NCBI GenBank assembly: GCA_963573385.1
Contig: CAUYLG010075698.1
Span: 1 to 64,000, forward strand
DNA: 64,000 bases
Source of the DNA: Cacajao melanocephalus
Lineage: Eukaryota; Chordata; Mammalia; Primates; Pitheciidae
Direction: 5' to 3'
The notes beneath the pieces are model-generated. The model ran no database searches and had not been told where the DNA came from. It saw nothing but the letters and a program-made list of their open reading frames with translations. Below, one piece after another: positions 1-28,290 of this stretch. Position numbers and translations under genes: made by a program. Every line of letters begins with the position of its first letter. Position 1 is the first letter of the stretch.

Positions 1-371
1 GCCCTCAGCATATTTGTATAGTTGCTTGCCTGATATAAATGCAATATTAATGCCTTTAAAGTATGAATCTATGCCAAAGATCACCTGTTGTTTTACTAAA
101 GATTACTTAGAGGAAATAAGAAAAATCATGTTTGCTCTCCCATTCTTACAGTGGTTTGAGACACTGGTTTACACTTTATGCCAGATGTGCTTTTCTCCAA
201 TATCAAGTGCTCAAGACACAGTGAAACAAACAAACAAAATCCTTGAATGACGATTAGAGACGTCACCGCCGCTAAAAAACTACATTTATAAGCTAGTATT
301 TGTTATATGCAAATATTTTCTGCCTCTTCTTTTGTTCTGTTTAAAACAATAAAATGCATTTGTATAAATAA
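1..371 (+). other. VCL: VCL (vinculin) 3'UTR, terminal part
   Basis: No coding sequence is visible. The stretch is AT-rich unique DNA ending in a canonical AATAAA (348-353), with a plausible cleavage site about 15-25 bases later. The assignment rests on remembered gene order: VCL lies immediately upstream of AP3M1 on chromosome 10 in convergent orientation, with the two 3' ends only about 100 bp apart. Vinculin itself is an actin-binding focal-adhesion and adherens-junction protein; none of its protein is encoded here. Mapping VCL 3'-end reads would settle it. Confidence 0.55.
348..353 (+). promoter_or_regulatory. VCL: Polyadenylation signal AATAAA, probably VCL
   Basis: Canonical hexamer on the + strand in an AT-rich context with no other gene on this strand nearby. 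It would end the VCL transcript at roughly 365-375. Confidence 0.55.
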
Positions 372-489
372 TGCTTTAAATGATGGGTATGTTATTTTAG
401 TAAGAATTTTTAGGTCAGGTTTCTCCTTTGTTTTGATGAATAGCCCATGAAATTAATCCTCAAGATCTGAAAACTAAAGATGATTGTTA

Positions 490-495
490 TTTAAT
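490..495 (-). promoter_or_regulatory. AP3M1: Candidate distal AP3M1 poly(A) signal ATTAAA
   Basis: Reads ATTAAA on the - strand. Cleavage 15-20 bases later would leave about 100 bp between the AP3M1 and VCL transcript ends. Confidence 0.45.
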
Positions 496-699
496 CCAAA
501 TGTACTGGAAGAAGAAATCAACAGTAGTATATTTACTTAATGAAGATATGTGTGATAAAAGACAACTCTAGGGGTTACACACTTGAAGGAACAGAAGTGG
601 CAAAGGTTAACAGTAGGCAGAAAGTACCTGGAAGAAACAGTTTGTCTTCATCTTAGAAGATCTAGCTATCATCTGTGGAGACCATCACAGTTCCCTTAA

Positions 700-1074
<375 letters not shown>

Positions 1075-1992
1075 TAAAAATAGGGTTTTCAGGGATCCAC
1101 CAGGGCTAAAAGGCAGAATTAGCTTTTGGGGACATATAGTCCTTTTCCTTAAAGAAACACTGACTAAAATAGTAACAGCAGGTTTTTGGAGTTGGGACAT
1201 CACTGTTTTTGCCTCATTTTCCCAATCTGAAAGGGGTAACATATCATTAAAGGGTAATGATACTGATATTTAGTGTTGCCAACTGCTTTTATCACTTCTT
1301 TACCCTGGAAAGTTGCTGACTATAGAAATTCCAACCTGTTTGAGTTAAAGAAAAAGTCCAAGGCTACTACTGAATTAGCAGTTTCTAAAACTGTCTCGTT
1401 TTTGCTATGCACCATATGTTCACTGGTGCTGCCTTCCTGCTGCAGTATAATCATTTTCTCAAATCAATTGCCTCTCAGGACAAGATCAGCATTTTCCTAG
1501 GGTTCTGTAGCACCAACTAAGGAATGAACCTATCAAAGGAACTCCCTTTGAATAAAATGATGGTGACTCCTGCATGCAGAAATAATCATCTACTGCATTT
1601 GCTCTTGGGATATACTGCCTTATGAATTTAGAACAAGGGATCCAGGATTAGCTGTAACTCTGTGCCTGAAAAATATTCTACTACTACTAAGTATTCATGA
1701 ACCTTTGTTATCAGTAGGTGGTGGTAGTGATAGGAAAGGGAGCTTTGATCACTAATCTCTCAGACTGTGGCCAGAATGGTGATGCTTAAGGAAAGTATGA
1801 ATGGCTATTAACATACTGAGGTTAGGGGGAGGAGTACTGAGAAGTGCTTTGCAGCAACACTCACAGCTTGTGTGATGATGCAGAAGAAAATCTGATCATG
1901 TTCACCCTGCTTTGACACTGAGCCTTGCCCATCGGAGAATGTTCAATTAATAGTAGACCTAAAAAAAAAAATCAACTTGTTGCTTTCATCTT

Positions 1993-1998
1993 TTTATT
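1993..1998 (-). promoter_or_regulatory. AP3M1: Candidate proximal AP3M1 poly(A) signal AATAAA
   Basis: Canonical hexamer on the - strand about 2 kb past the stop codon. It could give a shorter 3'UTR that lacks the Alu. Confidence 0.35.
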
Positions 1999-4013
1999 GA
2001 TAATATGACCAGAGCTAGCAAAATGATTTACTGGATTCTAGCAAATTAATAAATACAACAATTTGATTGTAAAAGGAAACATTCTACTTGGACATTTTAG
2101 TAGAAATTGCTAGAGGGAAGGAGCTCTTGGCATACATTCTAGTTGGACAGAAGAGAAGATAGCACAGAGGGAGAATTGGACTGTCCAAGTATAGATTGTT
2201 GAGATTAGGGATTCAGCAGAAAGAAAAGCAAAGGTTCTCATTGTTCTTTTGAGGTACAAACTCTGAGGAGTCAACATTAAAAACAAAAAGCAACTGAACT
2301 TACGAAAAAGGAATAAATATTTGGCAACATTTTGACTTTAAATGCCAATCTGAGATTAGTTTCTTTAGAAATTTAGAAGCTGAAAAACGTGGCCTTTCTT
2401 ATTCCATGAAAGGCTGGGTGGGTATCGTGGGCAGGCAAAGGTAAGAAAGCTGCTCAGTGGGCTCGTACCAGCACCAACCAGTAGCCCTCAACAGCATAGA
2501 TAGGATGAGTGTAAGGGCTATCCTTAGTGTAAGGGAAAGATAGTTATAAGCTGAGAAGACTGAAAGAAGAAAAGAATGGAGCCACAAAGAGAAGAAAATA
2601 GCATAAATAATAAGAAGGAAACATGAAGAACAAGCACTTATATCTTAACTTTCAGGCTTTCTTCATTTCTTGATGTCTAATGAGGCAAAATAGCTGGATA
2701 AGGACTACCAAGATGAAGAAGTTAAACGAAATGACACAATGAAGTTGAGTGCAATTATACAACTGTTGACCAACTTTCCAAAACCATGGTGACTGGTACA
2801 GTATCATCAATGTTACCAAGGATTTTGTTTCTGCCTCATTGTAACGCACTTCCATGCATTTTGTCAGTATAGTAGGTACATTTAAGCACTCCAGTGACAA
2901 TTATGACAATAGTTTCTGGAAGAATCTATGACTACAGCTTTGGGAAGCACACAATATTAATTTCCCCTAAAGACAAGGAATGCAAGCAAATTCAACCCCT
3001 TAAGAACAAAAACAAAAATAGAAGATTTAAAAAGACTGATGACAGTGAGGCAGGCACATTTTCCTCCTTTTGCTGAACTGGGGGATGAGGCATTTAGGTT
3101 AACTATGATTTAACTGGTGTTGGGTAAGGTTTATAAAACATGAAGATGGCAAAGTTTCACTTAAGTTTTTCTTTTACTACTTTAATTTGCCTAAAAGCAC
3201 AAACGCTTGTGCTTGCAGTAACTTCCTAAAAGCATAAGTAATGTTCCCTTTTACTACCTTAATAAAGCATTTGCCCCTTTGATACAAATGATTTTTTTAC
3301 TGTGCTAACAGCTGAACCAGTGGCACAAAACTGAGATGGTATTTACTGCAGCAAGGTCCCTGTAAATCAAATTCTAAGCTTTACATAAAAATCTTATTTA
3401 TAAAAAATACAATACCAAGTACAGTGAGAATGGAGCATGGAGCAGCAGTGCTCCCTGCCAGGGCCATGTGGAAGTGGCTTTTGCTACAGTGCTTGCTTAA
3501 TGGCACAAGTGAAAAGCTGAATAAGGCAAACACTTGAATAGGCAGTTTTCTGTAAACTTCTGGGGGTGGGGAGAATTTCCTCTCTTGGGACAGATACTGG
3601 TTTGGGATGGCTAAGATCAGAAGGTGTGGTATTTGGCTGCATCTGACACATCACAGATTAAGATAGCTTCTGCTGGAGGAGACCAGTTAACTCCTTTTAG
3701 GAGAGAGGTATAGCTTTCTGCCTTTACTGTTACAATGTACAGCCTTCAGATGGTACCCTCCTATGGAAAAAAAATCACCTCCAAAAATTTCCTAAGTGAA
3801 AAGATACAAAATAAGCTAAGTCACTAAAAGGTTTCCTTAGCTTAAAGCTCCTTAAGAATTCTACATTGATAACTAAGCAACTTTGTTAGCGGTGTGTAGC
3901 TAGACATAAATGCTTTAACTAGAATATGTATTCCCACCCACTTGGTATCTAATAGTAATACACTGTCATGACACTTGGAAAACAAACTGGTCTTGAGGAA
4001 TTTTGGCCTCTTC

Positions 4014-18117
<14,104 letters not shown>

Positions 18118-18454
18118 TTTCTGTTGGGGAAAAGAAAGGTTTAAACTTATTACACATTAAAACATATCCCTGTATTGCCCTGACACCAAAGCCAGACAAA
18201 GACAATATAAGAAACTACAGACCAATATCACTTAGCATACACAAAAAGATTATATACTTTGACCAAGTGGGATTTATTCCAAGAATGCAAGGTTGGTTCA
18301 ACATACAAAATTAATCAACATAATATACAATAAGATAAAGAACTAGAACAATCATTTAAAAAGGTGCAGAAATTGCATTTGACAAAATCCAACACCCCTT
18401 TATGAAAAAAAAAAAAAAAAAAAGAAAGCCACTAAGAACAGAAAGAAAATTCCT

Positions 18455-18752
18455 CAGCCAGGCATGGCGGCACATGCCTGTAATCCCAGCACTTTGGGAG
18501 GCTGAGGTAGGTGGATTGCTTGAGCTCAGGAATTTGAAACCAGCCTGGGCAACAGGGCAAAACCCCTTCTTTATAAAAAATACAAAAATTAGCCAAGCAT
18601 GGTGGCCCTCACCTGTAGTCCTAGGTACTCAGGAAGGTGAAGTGGGAGAATCGCATTAGCCCAGGAGGGAGGTCAGGGCTGCAGTGAGCTGAGATTGCGC
18701 CACTGCACTCCAGCCTAGGTGACCAAGTGAGACCCTATCTAAAAAGAAATAA
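18455..18752 (+). mobile_element. Alu inside the LINE-1
   Basis: agccaggcatggcggcacat start, tail aaaaagaaataaaa. Confidence 0.9.
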
Positions 18753-18753
18753 A

Positions 18754-19051
18754 AGGCTGGGCACAGTGTCTCAACACCTGTAATCCCAGCACTTTGGGAG
18801 GCCAAAGTAGCGGCGGATCATCTGAGGTCAGGAGTTTGAGACCAGCCTGGCCAAAATGGTGAAACCCCATCTCTACAAAAAATACAAAAATTAGCCAGGT
18901 GTGGTGGTGCTTGCCTGTAACCCCAGCTACTTGTGAGGCTGAGGTAGGCAAATCACTTGAACTCAGGAGGCAGAGGATGCAGTGAGCCAAGATCGCGGCA
19001 CTGCACTCTAGCCTGGGTGACAGAGTGAAAATTTGTCTAAAAAAAAAAAAT
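18754..19051 (+). mobile_element. Alu abutting the previous Alu
   Basis: ggctgggcacagtgtctcaa start, A-run of 12. Head-to-tail with the copy at 18455. Confidence 0.9.
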
Positions 19052-19417
19052 TTCCTTAACCTAATGAAAACCCCACAGCTAGTATTATATTTAATGGTGA
19101 AAGACTGAACACTTTCTCCTGAATAACCAAACCAAACAAGGATGTCCAGTCCCATCATTTCTATTCAACATGGTACTGGAGGTTTGAGCCAGGGCAATTA
19201 AGCAAGAAAATAAAACAAAAGGCTTCCAAGTTGGAAAGGAAGAACTAAGACTATATCTGTGGAAGACACAGTCTTATATATAGAAAAGCCTAAGGAATCC
19301 ACACACACAACAAAACGTATTAGAGCTAATAAATTTAGTTCAGCAGGCTTGCAGGATACAAGTCAATGTAAAAATCAATTATATTTCTATCCGCTATAGC
19401 AATAAAAAACTAAAAAT

Positions 19418-19553
19418 GGGCAGGATATGGTACCTCATGCCTGTAATCCCAGCACTGTGGAAGGCTGAGAAGGAGGACTGCTTGAGGCTCAGGAGTTTAA
19501 GACCAGCCTGGGCAACATAGTGATACTTCATCTCTAGTAAACACAACAAAACT
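19418..19553 (+). mobile_element. Monomer-sized Alu inside the LINE-1
   Basis: Left arm only, ending agtaaacacaacaaaactg. Confidence 0.8.
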
Positions 19554-19607
19554 GAAAACGAAATTAAGAAAACAATTTCATTTACAATAACATCAAAAAA
19601 TTTAAAT

Positions 19608-19912
19608 TGGCCGAGCAAGGTGGCTCACACCTGTAATCCCAGCACTTTGGGAGGCTGAGGTGGGTGGATCACGAGGTCAGGAGTTCAAGACCAGCCTGGC
19701 CAAGATGGTGAAACCCCGTCTCTACTAAAAATATGAAAAAATTTAGCTGGGTGTGGTGGCAGCTGCCTGTAATTCCAGCTACTCAGGGGGCTGAGGCAGA
19801 GAACTGCTTGAACCGGGGAAGTGAAGGCTGCAGTGAGCCGAGATTGTGCCACTGCACTCCAGCCTGAGGGAGAGATCAAGACTCTGTGTCAAAATAAATA
19901 AATAAATAAGTA
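19608..19912 (+). mobile_element. Alu inside the LINE-1
   Basis: ggccgagcaaggtggctcac start; tail expanded to (AAAT)n. Confidence 0.9.
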
Positions 19913-20190
19913 GAAAATAAATTTAACAAGAGAAGTACAAGACTTGTACACTAAATGTTACAAAATATCAGTGAAATAAATGAAAAAGACCTAAAAAATT
20001 CAAAGACATTCCATGTTCATGGATTGGAAGACTTGATATTTTTAAGATGGCAACATTTCCCAAACTTATCTACATATTCAATGTAATATCTATTAAAATC
20101 CCAGCTCCCTTTTTGTGGAATTTGACAGGGAATCCTAAAATTCATATAGAAATGAAAAAGATCAACAGCCAAAACAATCTTGAAAACGAA

Positions 20191-20850
20191 CAACGGTGCG
20201 CAGAGGGCAGGGTGTGCCTTCCCTCCCAGGCCAAGGTGCTAGGAAGCGGGGACCCACACCTGCAGTTGAGCGTAGCTCCCTGGACACCTGGCTCAGCCAA
20301 GCATTCTTCCGGGGGCCGAGAAAGTGGGGCCACTCTGCCATTCCGAGAACCTGGAACAAGCCTTAGGTCTCCAGGATGGTGGGTGGCGGGGGCGGGGCTT
20401 GGGGCGCACACATCCAGTTCAGCCCGAGCCTGCATTTCCTGAGCCGGGATCTGGAGTGAGATGGCTGCAAGCGGCCGAGTGCCTGAGCCCCCGAGCCCCG
20501 TGTCCTCGCGTGCCTTGGGGCACTCCTGGCCAGCTAGGTTGCCACAGGTTGAACTCGCCTTACTAAACCTATAACCGGTGGACTAACCTACATACCTTTG
20601 CAAGCCTTCCTGTGCCGACCAGCACTTTCAAAGCGGGGTCTTCCACCTTTACTTTTGGAAAAGCTTTTTTGAAATACTTGGCTGACTTAAAGACTTCCCC
20701 TCACACTTGACATGATTGACAAAAGGTCTGAAATGCTTCATCTATAGTCCACTTTGCTACAAAAAAAGAATTGGGGGATGCTTACAAAGACATGTAGAAT
20801 GTAAAAAGACTGAAATATATATATTTGAATTTAACTAAAAAAAAAAAAAA
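20191..20850 (+). pseudogene. Unidentified poly(A)-tailed retrocopy inside the LINE-1
   Basis: A 660-bp GC-rich block that is neither L1 nor Alu interrupts the LINE-1 between its ...aaaacaatcttgaaaac and ...actactgtgtggtattgg portions. It ends in an A-run at 20836-20850. An imperfect repeat of the junction (gaaaacgaaca before, gaaaaacaaag after) looks like a target duplication. The 5' half is CpG-rich with GGGGGCGGGGC at 20389, like a housekeeping 5'UTR. The 3' half is AT-rich like a 3'UTR. The longest sense frame from a Kozak-like ATG at 20461 is 37 codons, beginning MAASGRVPEPPSP. I do not recognise the parent transcript; it may be a noncoding RNA or a truncated mRNA. Confidence 0.65.
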
Positions 20851-21124
20851 AGGAAAAACAAAGATAACTCGTGCTTTCTGCAAAACTACTGTGTGGTATT
20901 GGCACTAGGACAGACATACAGATAAACAGAACATTAACCCTTATATTTACAGTCAACTGATTTTCAACAAGGGTGCCAAGACCTGGGGGACCAGTTGGAG
21001 AGAGAACAGCCTTTTCAACAAATGGTACTGGAACAACTGATTTCCACGTACAAAAGAATGAAATCGGATACAAAAAGCAACACAAAACATATCAAAGACC
21101 TAAACAGAAAAGTCAAAATGATAA

Positions 21125-21427
<303 letters not shown>

Positions 21428-21485
21428 GATAAAACTCTTAGAAAAAAAAATGCATATATTTTGACTCTGGATTAGACAATGTTTT

Positions 21486-21803
21486 TTGTTTGTTTGTTTT
21501 TTGAGATGGAGTCTCACTCTGTTGCCCAGGCTAGAGTGCAGTGGTGATCATCTCAGCTCACTGCAACCTCCACCTCATTCTCCTGCCTCAGCCTCCCGAG
21601 TAGCTGGGACTACAGGTGCACACTACCATGCCCAGCTAATTTTTGTACTTTTAGTAGAGATAAGATTTCACCATGCTGGCCAGGCTGGTCTCGAACTCCT
21701 GACCTCATGATCCAGCCACCTCAGCCTCCCAAAATGCTAGAATTACATTTTGGGAGGCTCCCAAAGTGCTAGAATTACAGGCATGAGCCACTGCGCCTGG
21801 CAA
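21486..21803 (-). mobile_element. Alu with an internal inverted duplication
   Basis: Tail is ttttttgtttgtttgttttt. At 21726-21780 the segment cctcccaaaatgctagaatt is followed by its own inverted piece attttgggagg and then a second copy of the ...cccaaagtgctagaattaca block. Confidence 0.88.
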
Positions 21804-22017
21804 CTAGACCATGTTTTTAAAGATATGATACCAAAAGTACAAGCAAGAAAAATAAGAAGGAAATAGATAACCTAGATTCCATCAAAATCAAAACTTTAGT
21901 GCTTTGAAGGACATATCAAGAAAGCAAAAACGCACAAAATGAGAGTAAATATTTGAAACTATAAATCCTAAAGGGACCCCTATCCAGAATATATAAAGAA
22001 CTTTCACTCAATAATAA

Positions 22018-22295
22018 GGGACAGGTGTGGTGACTGACAACTGTAATCCTAGCACTTTGGGAGGCCAAGGAGGGAGGACTGCTTGAGCCCAGGGGTTTAA
22101 AACCCCACCTCTACAAAAAAAATTAAAAATTAGCCAGGCATGGTGGCTCACACCTGTAGTCCCTGCTACTTAGGAGGCTAAGGTGAGAGGATTGCCTAAG
22201 TCCAGGAGTTTGAGGCTGCAGTGAACTATGATCCTACCACTGCACTCCAGCCTGGGTGACAGAGGGAGACCTTGCCTCTAAAATATAAACAAACA
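22018..22295 (+). mobile_element. Alu inside the LINE-1
   Basis: Diverged, ending aaatataaacaaacaaataa. Confidence 0.85.
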
Positions 22296-22566
22296 AATAA
22301 ACAACCCAATTTAAAAACGGGCGAGGGATTTGAAAAGACATTTCTCCAAAGAATATATACATACAAGTGAATCTTACAATACAATGTTAAATAAATGAAG
22401 CCAGATGCAAAACAATATACACCACATGATTCCATTTATATGAAGTTGCAGAACAGGCAAAAGTAATCTATGTTAAATCAAATGGTTTCCTTTATAAAGG
22501 AGAGTGAAGGTGGTGACTGAGATGGCCATGGGATTGATCCTCTAAGGTGCTGGTAATGTTTTTTTT

Positions 22567-22875
22567 CTCCATTTTTTTTTTTGTTTGAGACGAAGTCTTG
22601 CTCTGTTGCCTGGGCTGGAGTGCAATGGTGCGATCTCAGCTCACTAAAACCTCTGCCTCCCAGGTTCACACAATTCTCCTGCCTCAGGCTCCTGAGTGGC
22701 TGGGATTACAGGTGCACACTGCCATACCTGGCTAATTTTTTTTTTTTTGTATTTTTAGTAGAGACGGGGTTTCACTATGTTGGCCAGGGCTGGTCTTGAA
22801 TTCCTAACCTTGTGATCTGCCTGTCTTGGACACCCAAAGAGCTAGGATTACAGGTGTGAGCCACCACACTCCAAT
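22567..22875 (-). mobile_element. Alu inside the LINE-1 3'UTR
   Basis: Poly(T) with tttgtttgag; it carries an extra internal T-run at 22736-22748. Confidence 0.88.
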
Positions 22876-23928
22876 GTTTTATTTCTTGACCTGCATGATG
22901 TTTACAAGCTGTGTTCATTTTGTAATAACTCATTAGGCTTTACATTATGATTTGCATACTTTTCTGAGCATTAGTTATGCTTCCAATAAGAAGTTTATTG
23001 TCCCTGCAATATGAGGGACAATGGAAAAATGTCTAATTACCTTACCTTATTCCTATCTTTTACATGGATAAGCACCAGTATCAGGTATTTAGTCTAGTGG
23101 TTCAATCATTCCAAGTAATAGTACTATATGATAAACACAGCTTAAGAAGAAAGAATTTAAAACCTATGAATACAGTTTCTATGAATGAAGATAAATTCCA
23201 AAGAGAAAAGGAATACTTTCCAGAATTGATTCATTTGATTCTGTTGATACAGAAAACAACATCAACCTGGCCAATTCTTTTCAGAAGTCATTTCTTTTAT
23301 GAAAGCAGCTGACATTTAAAGAACAGGTGGTGATGATCTCCCCTTTCCGTTTGACACATGTTCAATAGTTATGAAGTAAATAATGGTAATTACTAAGATA
23401 TGTTTTAGTAATTATTATATTAATAAAGTATGACTACTGTTAACAGTTTAGGGTTTCTGTTTAATTAAAAACAAAAAAGTTTCTTTGTTTAAAGCCATCT
23501 CTGTTTAGCCAAACAATCAACTTTAGTTGTCAGCAATAAACTCTGACACCTCAGCGTTGGAACTTGCCAAATTTTTCTACTTTATCTAGTCAGATTCTTT
23601 GCTTAGTAGGCTTGCTTTGTGTCTTAAATTTCTATCTTGGTATTAATATAAGTGCCATTAGAATACTTAGACTTGCTATATAGAACCTGTTAATTTTAAC
23701 TATAACCTTAGCTGATAAATTTTTCATTGTCATTTTAAAAATGAAACAGGAATATCAACCATAAGATCTACAACTAAATTTTTATTATTACACCTTTTTC
23801 TTGGAATAAAATCAGCATCTGAAATATAAAGCACGACTTCAAGTGGAGAACTGTAATCAACGAGGAGACTCAGATTTGAACACTTCAGGTGAGTCACATA
23901 TGGAACACGGCATCCACTGCAAAAATTA

Positions 23929-24553
<625 letters not shown>

Positions 24554-24604
24554 CCCATTCGAAGTGTTTTATTCATTAAAGATAACGAATAATAATACAA
24601 ATCA

Positions 24605-24790
24605 ATTAATACCATCTAAAATGTACTGAGTACTTATTGTGGGCCAGACACTATGCTAGACACTTTATCTACATTATCTCATCTTCATAATGCTATGCTA
24701 TAATTACACTCTTATCTCCATTCTAAGATCACACAGTAAGCTAGGATTCAAACCTAGATCCAGCTGAATTCTGAGCTCCTGCTCTTATCT
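24605..24790 (+). mobile_element. MIR
   Basis: tactgagtacttattgtggg, cagacactatgctagacac and acacagtaagctaggattca match the MIR core. Confidence 0.7.
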
Positions 24791-24957
24791 GCCTTGAAGA
24801 GACTAATTATTAGGAACACATTCTAATATAGCAGTGTCCAACAGGGTTTTCTGCAATGATGGAAATGTCCTTTATCTGTGCCACCTAATATGATAGCCAC
24901 TACACACATGCTATTGAGCACTTGAAATGTGTTTAATGCAACCAACACTGAAGTTTT

Positions 24958-25256
24958 ATTTATTTATTTAGAGGCAGGGTCTCGCTCTGTTGCCCAGGCT
25001 GGAGTGCAGTTGTGCAATCCTGGCTCACTGCAGCCTCCACCTCCAGAGCTCAAGCGATCCTCCCACTTCAGTCTCCTGAGTAGCTGGGCCTACAGGCGCA
25101 CATCACCACACTCAGGTGATTTGCAAATTTTTGTTTTGTAGAGACAACGACTGCCTATATTGCCCAGGCTGGTTTTGAACTTCTGGGCTCAAGCAACCCT
25201 CTTACCTTGATCTCCCAAAGTGCTGGGATTACAGGTGTGAGCCATTGAGCCTAGCC
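24958..25256 (-). mobile_element. Old Alu (AluJ-like)
   Basis: (ttta)n then gaggcagggtctcgctctgt; many CpG-decay and other changes. Confidence 0.85.
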
Positions 25257-25292
25257 CGAAGTTTTAATTTTAATTAATTTAAATTTAAATAA

Positions 25293-25427
25293 GCAGGCTG
25301 GGCTCAGTGGCTCATGCCTGTAATCCCAGCACTTTGGGAGGCTGAGGCGGGAGGATCATCTGAGGTCGGGAGTTCGAGACCAGCCTGACAAACATAGTGA
25401 AACCCCATCTCAAAAAAAAAAAAAAAT
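25293..25427 (+). mobile_element. Monomer-sized Alu
   Basis: Left arm ending accccatctc plus A15. Confidence 0.82.
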
Positions 25428-27441
25428 TTAAATAACCATATGTCGTTAGTTGTTAATATATTGAACAGTGCAATAAATGTGCTGCTTTAGCTTATGATCT
25501 AAGAGGAAGAGGTAAAAGATGTTTCTTGTTTAGTTAGGAGCCAAAACACATTCTACTTTTTATGCTGAGAAAGTTTAATGACTTATTTAGAGTAGTATTT
25601 AAAAGAGCTGACACAGGTATCTAAATCATTCATCCTAGGGAAAGTATAGCTCACAAGAATTTATAGTACTCCCATTGTCATAATACACTCTAAAAGAGTT
25701 GCTTGTTCTGGAAGCAAGTGATTTTGTAGTTTCTTTATTTTAGGGCCAGATTTCTACTCACCCTGTTAAGCTGGTGAAAAATTCTTTCCAGGAAAGTTTC
25801 CACCAAAGTTGTTTTTATTGGCAGTAGTTCAGGTCTCAGAATACAGAAAGTTAAACCAGCCCCCTAGATTTATTGTTGTTATCCTTAGTGCTGAGATGAA
25901 AGCATAACACTTGTAAGTTCTCAACTGTGCTTAGCTTTAAAACCCATCTTAACCTTCCATAATAGGAAAAGAGAGAGTATTTCTTCTAACCATATTATGT
26001 CCAAGGGTCTAATGCATATAACAAATAATACCACATGTTGCAGTGTAAATTAGCCTGTTTCTTTAACTATCATCCTTTTAGTAGCTGCAGTTACTTTTAA
26101 AAAATTATTATTTTAATAAACATTCTAGGAAAGCTACACACTCATTGTCACCACAATCATCTTTTTGTTCCTAGTGGCTTTTGAGTCATAAAACAGAATT
26201 CTCCCAGCTTATTTTAAAGCCACTAGAAGAAACAGTGTTCAGAGGCAGTCCCATCAGAGCTTTGACTGCAGCTTAAATATATCATAAATCCTTTTCACTA
26301 AACATTTTATAATCATCCTGGGTAATTCACAAACAATGCATTTACAATAGTCAAAATATTCTTGTAAGATAGAGTCTAAAAACAAAAATGTATTCCTTCC
26401 TTATATAACAGGATGGAGGTACAGATGGGCCTATACTGAACATGAGAGAATGAGACCAGAAAAGAATCTACTCTTCTAATTCTCAGCCAATATCTTGATC
26501 ACATATTCATTCAACACAGAGTTTTGAGGCATTGGGTATACAAGAACAAACAAAATTAGAGTTCCTACACTCACAGCAGAGGTCTGCAGAGAAGGCAACT
26601 TAATAGGTGAGAGAAACACAAGACAAAGAAATCTAGTTTAAACGTAGCAAATCTGGAAGGTGGAGAGAAGAGGGGAGATGAAACTGGAGAAGGAGGTAAG
26701 CAGAGACTGATTGGTTCATGAAGCATGCTAAACTTGTTAAGGAGTTTGGACTTTATTCTTAATACAATGTAAAGTCATTTTATAATTTTTTTTAATGGTA
26801 ATCATGAAATCCGATTTACATTTTTAGAAAGATTATACAAATTACACGTGGAAACTGGGTAACAGGTAACTGAACACTGTGACACCAGTTGAGAGATGAG
26901 CGGTGATAGCTTGGACTAGAGTCTTGACTATGGGGATGGGGTACAGTGAAAAGATAAGAGAAACATTTAGGCTTTGAGCTAAAAACCTTTTAGGCTTGGG
27001 GGGAGGGTGTGGAGATGAGAGAGATGTGTCATTTAGCCTGGTCCTGAATAATTTGACCAATTCTGGATATATCGGACCCAAATAAATATATTCAAAAAAC
27101 TATTATATATATACTTCTGGTGCTTTAAAGAAGCCAGATTGGAATCAGAATTGTAAATGTTCAGGATTTTTTGTTAATGGGAATTAACCATAAGGAGAAT
27201 TAAAACAAAAGAATCTGCACAGTATGAAGAGAGCTTATGGCAGAAACTCCATTTGAGTAGCAGGTGGGTCAAAAAGTGGACCTAAAGAATGATCAAGATG
27301 TGACTGAAGAGGCATAAGAAAAAAAAGTGAGGTGGTTTTTAGTAATTATAGCATTTTAGTGTATTTCCAGAAGAACGGAGTGGTAAATACTGTTAAATGG
27401 CACAAAGAAGTGAAGGTACAAGAATTGAAAATGTCAGCTGG

Positions 27442-27704
27442 GAGGCTGAGGCAGACAGATCATGAGGTGAGAAGTTTGAGACCAGCCTGACCAACATGGT
27501 GAAACCCCATCTCTACTAAAAATACAAAAATTAGCCGGGTGTGGTGGCGAGTGCCTGTAATCCCAGATACTCAGGAGGCTGAGGTAGGAGAATCACTTGA
27601 ACCCGGGAGTCAGAGGTTGCAGTGAGCCGAGATCACGCCACTGCACTTCAGCTTGGGCAACAGAGCGAAACTCTGTCCCCTACCCACCCCCCAAAAAAGA
27701 AAAA
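27442..27704 (+). mobile_element. 5'-truncated Alu inserted at the edge of another Alu
   Basis: Begins at gaggctgaggcagacagat. It is flanked by gaaaatgtcagctgg at 27427-27441 and 27705-27719, which includes the first bases of the next Alu. It therefore arrived after that copy. Confidence 0.87.
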
Positions 27705-27712
27705 GAAAATGT

Positions 27713-28042
<330 letters not shown>

Positions 28043-28129
28043 TTAACTTTCTTTTCCTTAATGCCAGCTAAGGAGCCCTTTTAGACTCTATCTTCCCACC
28101 ACCCTGCCAACCAAATTCCTCACCCACAA

Positions 28130-28290
28130 AATTTTTTATTATTCTTTCTTTTCAAATGTAAATTGACAAGTTATAGTTGTATATATTTAGGGGTCCAAGA
28201 TGTTATGATTTATAAATAAAATGTGGAATAATTAAATGAAGCTAATTAATATCACCATACAATTTTAATACCACAGAATATTATCTGTTT
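28130..28290. mobile_element. Probable old LINE-1 fragment
   Basis: aaattgacaagttatagttg and atatttaggggtccaagatg to gctaattaatatcaccatac resemble a widespread old L1 segment. Orientation was not determined. Confidence 0.4.

Noticed and set aside
20047..20442. 131-codon frame over the LINE-1 and the GC-rich insert
   Set aside because: It crosses the insertion junction, so its two halves have unrelated origins.
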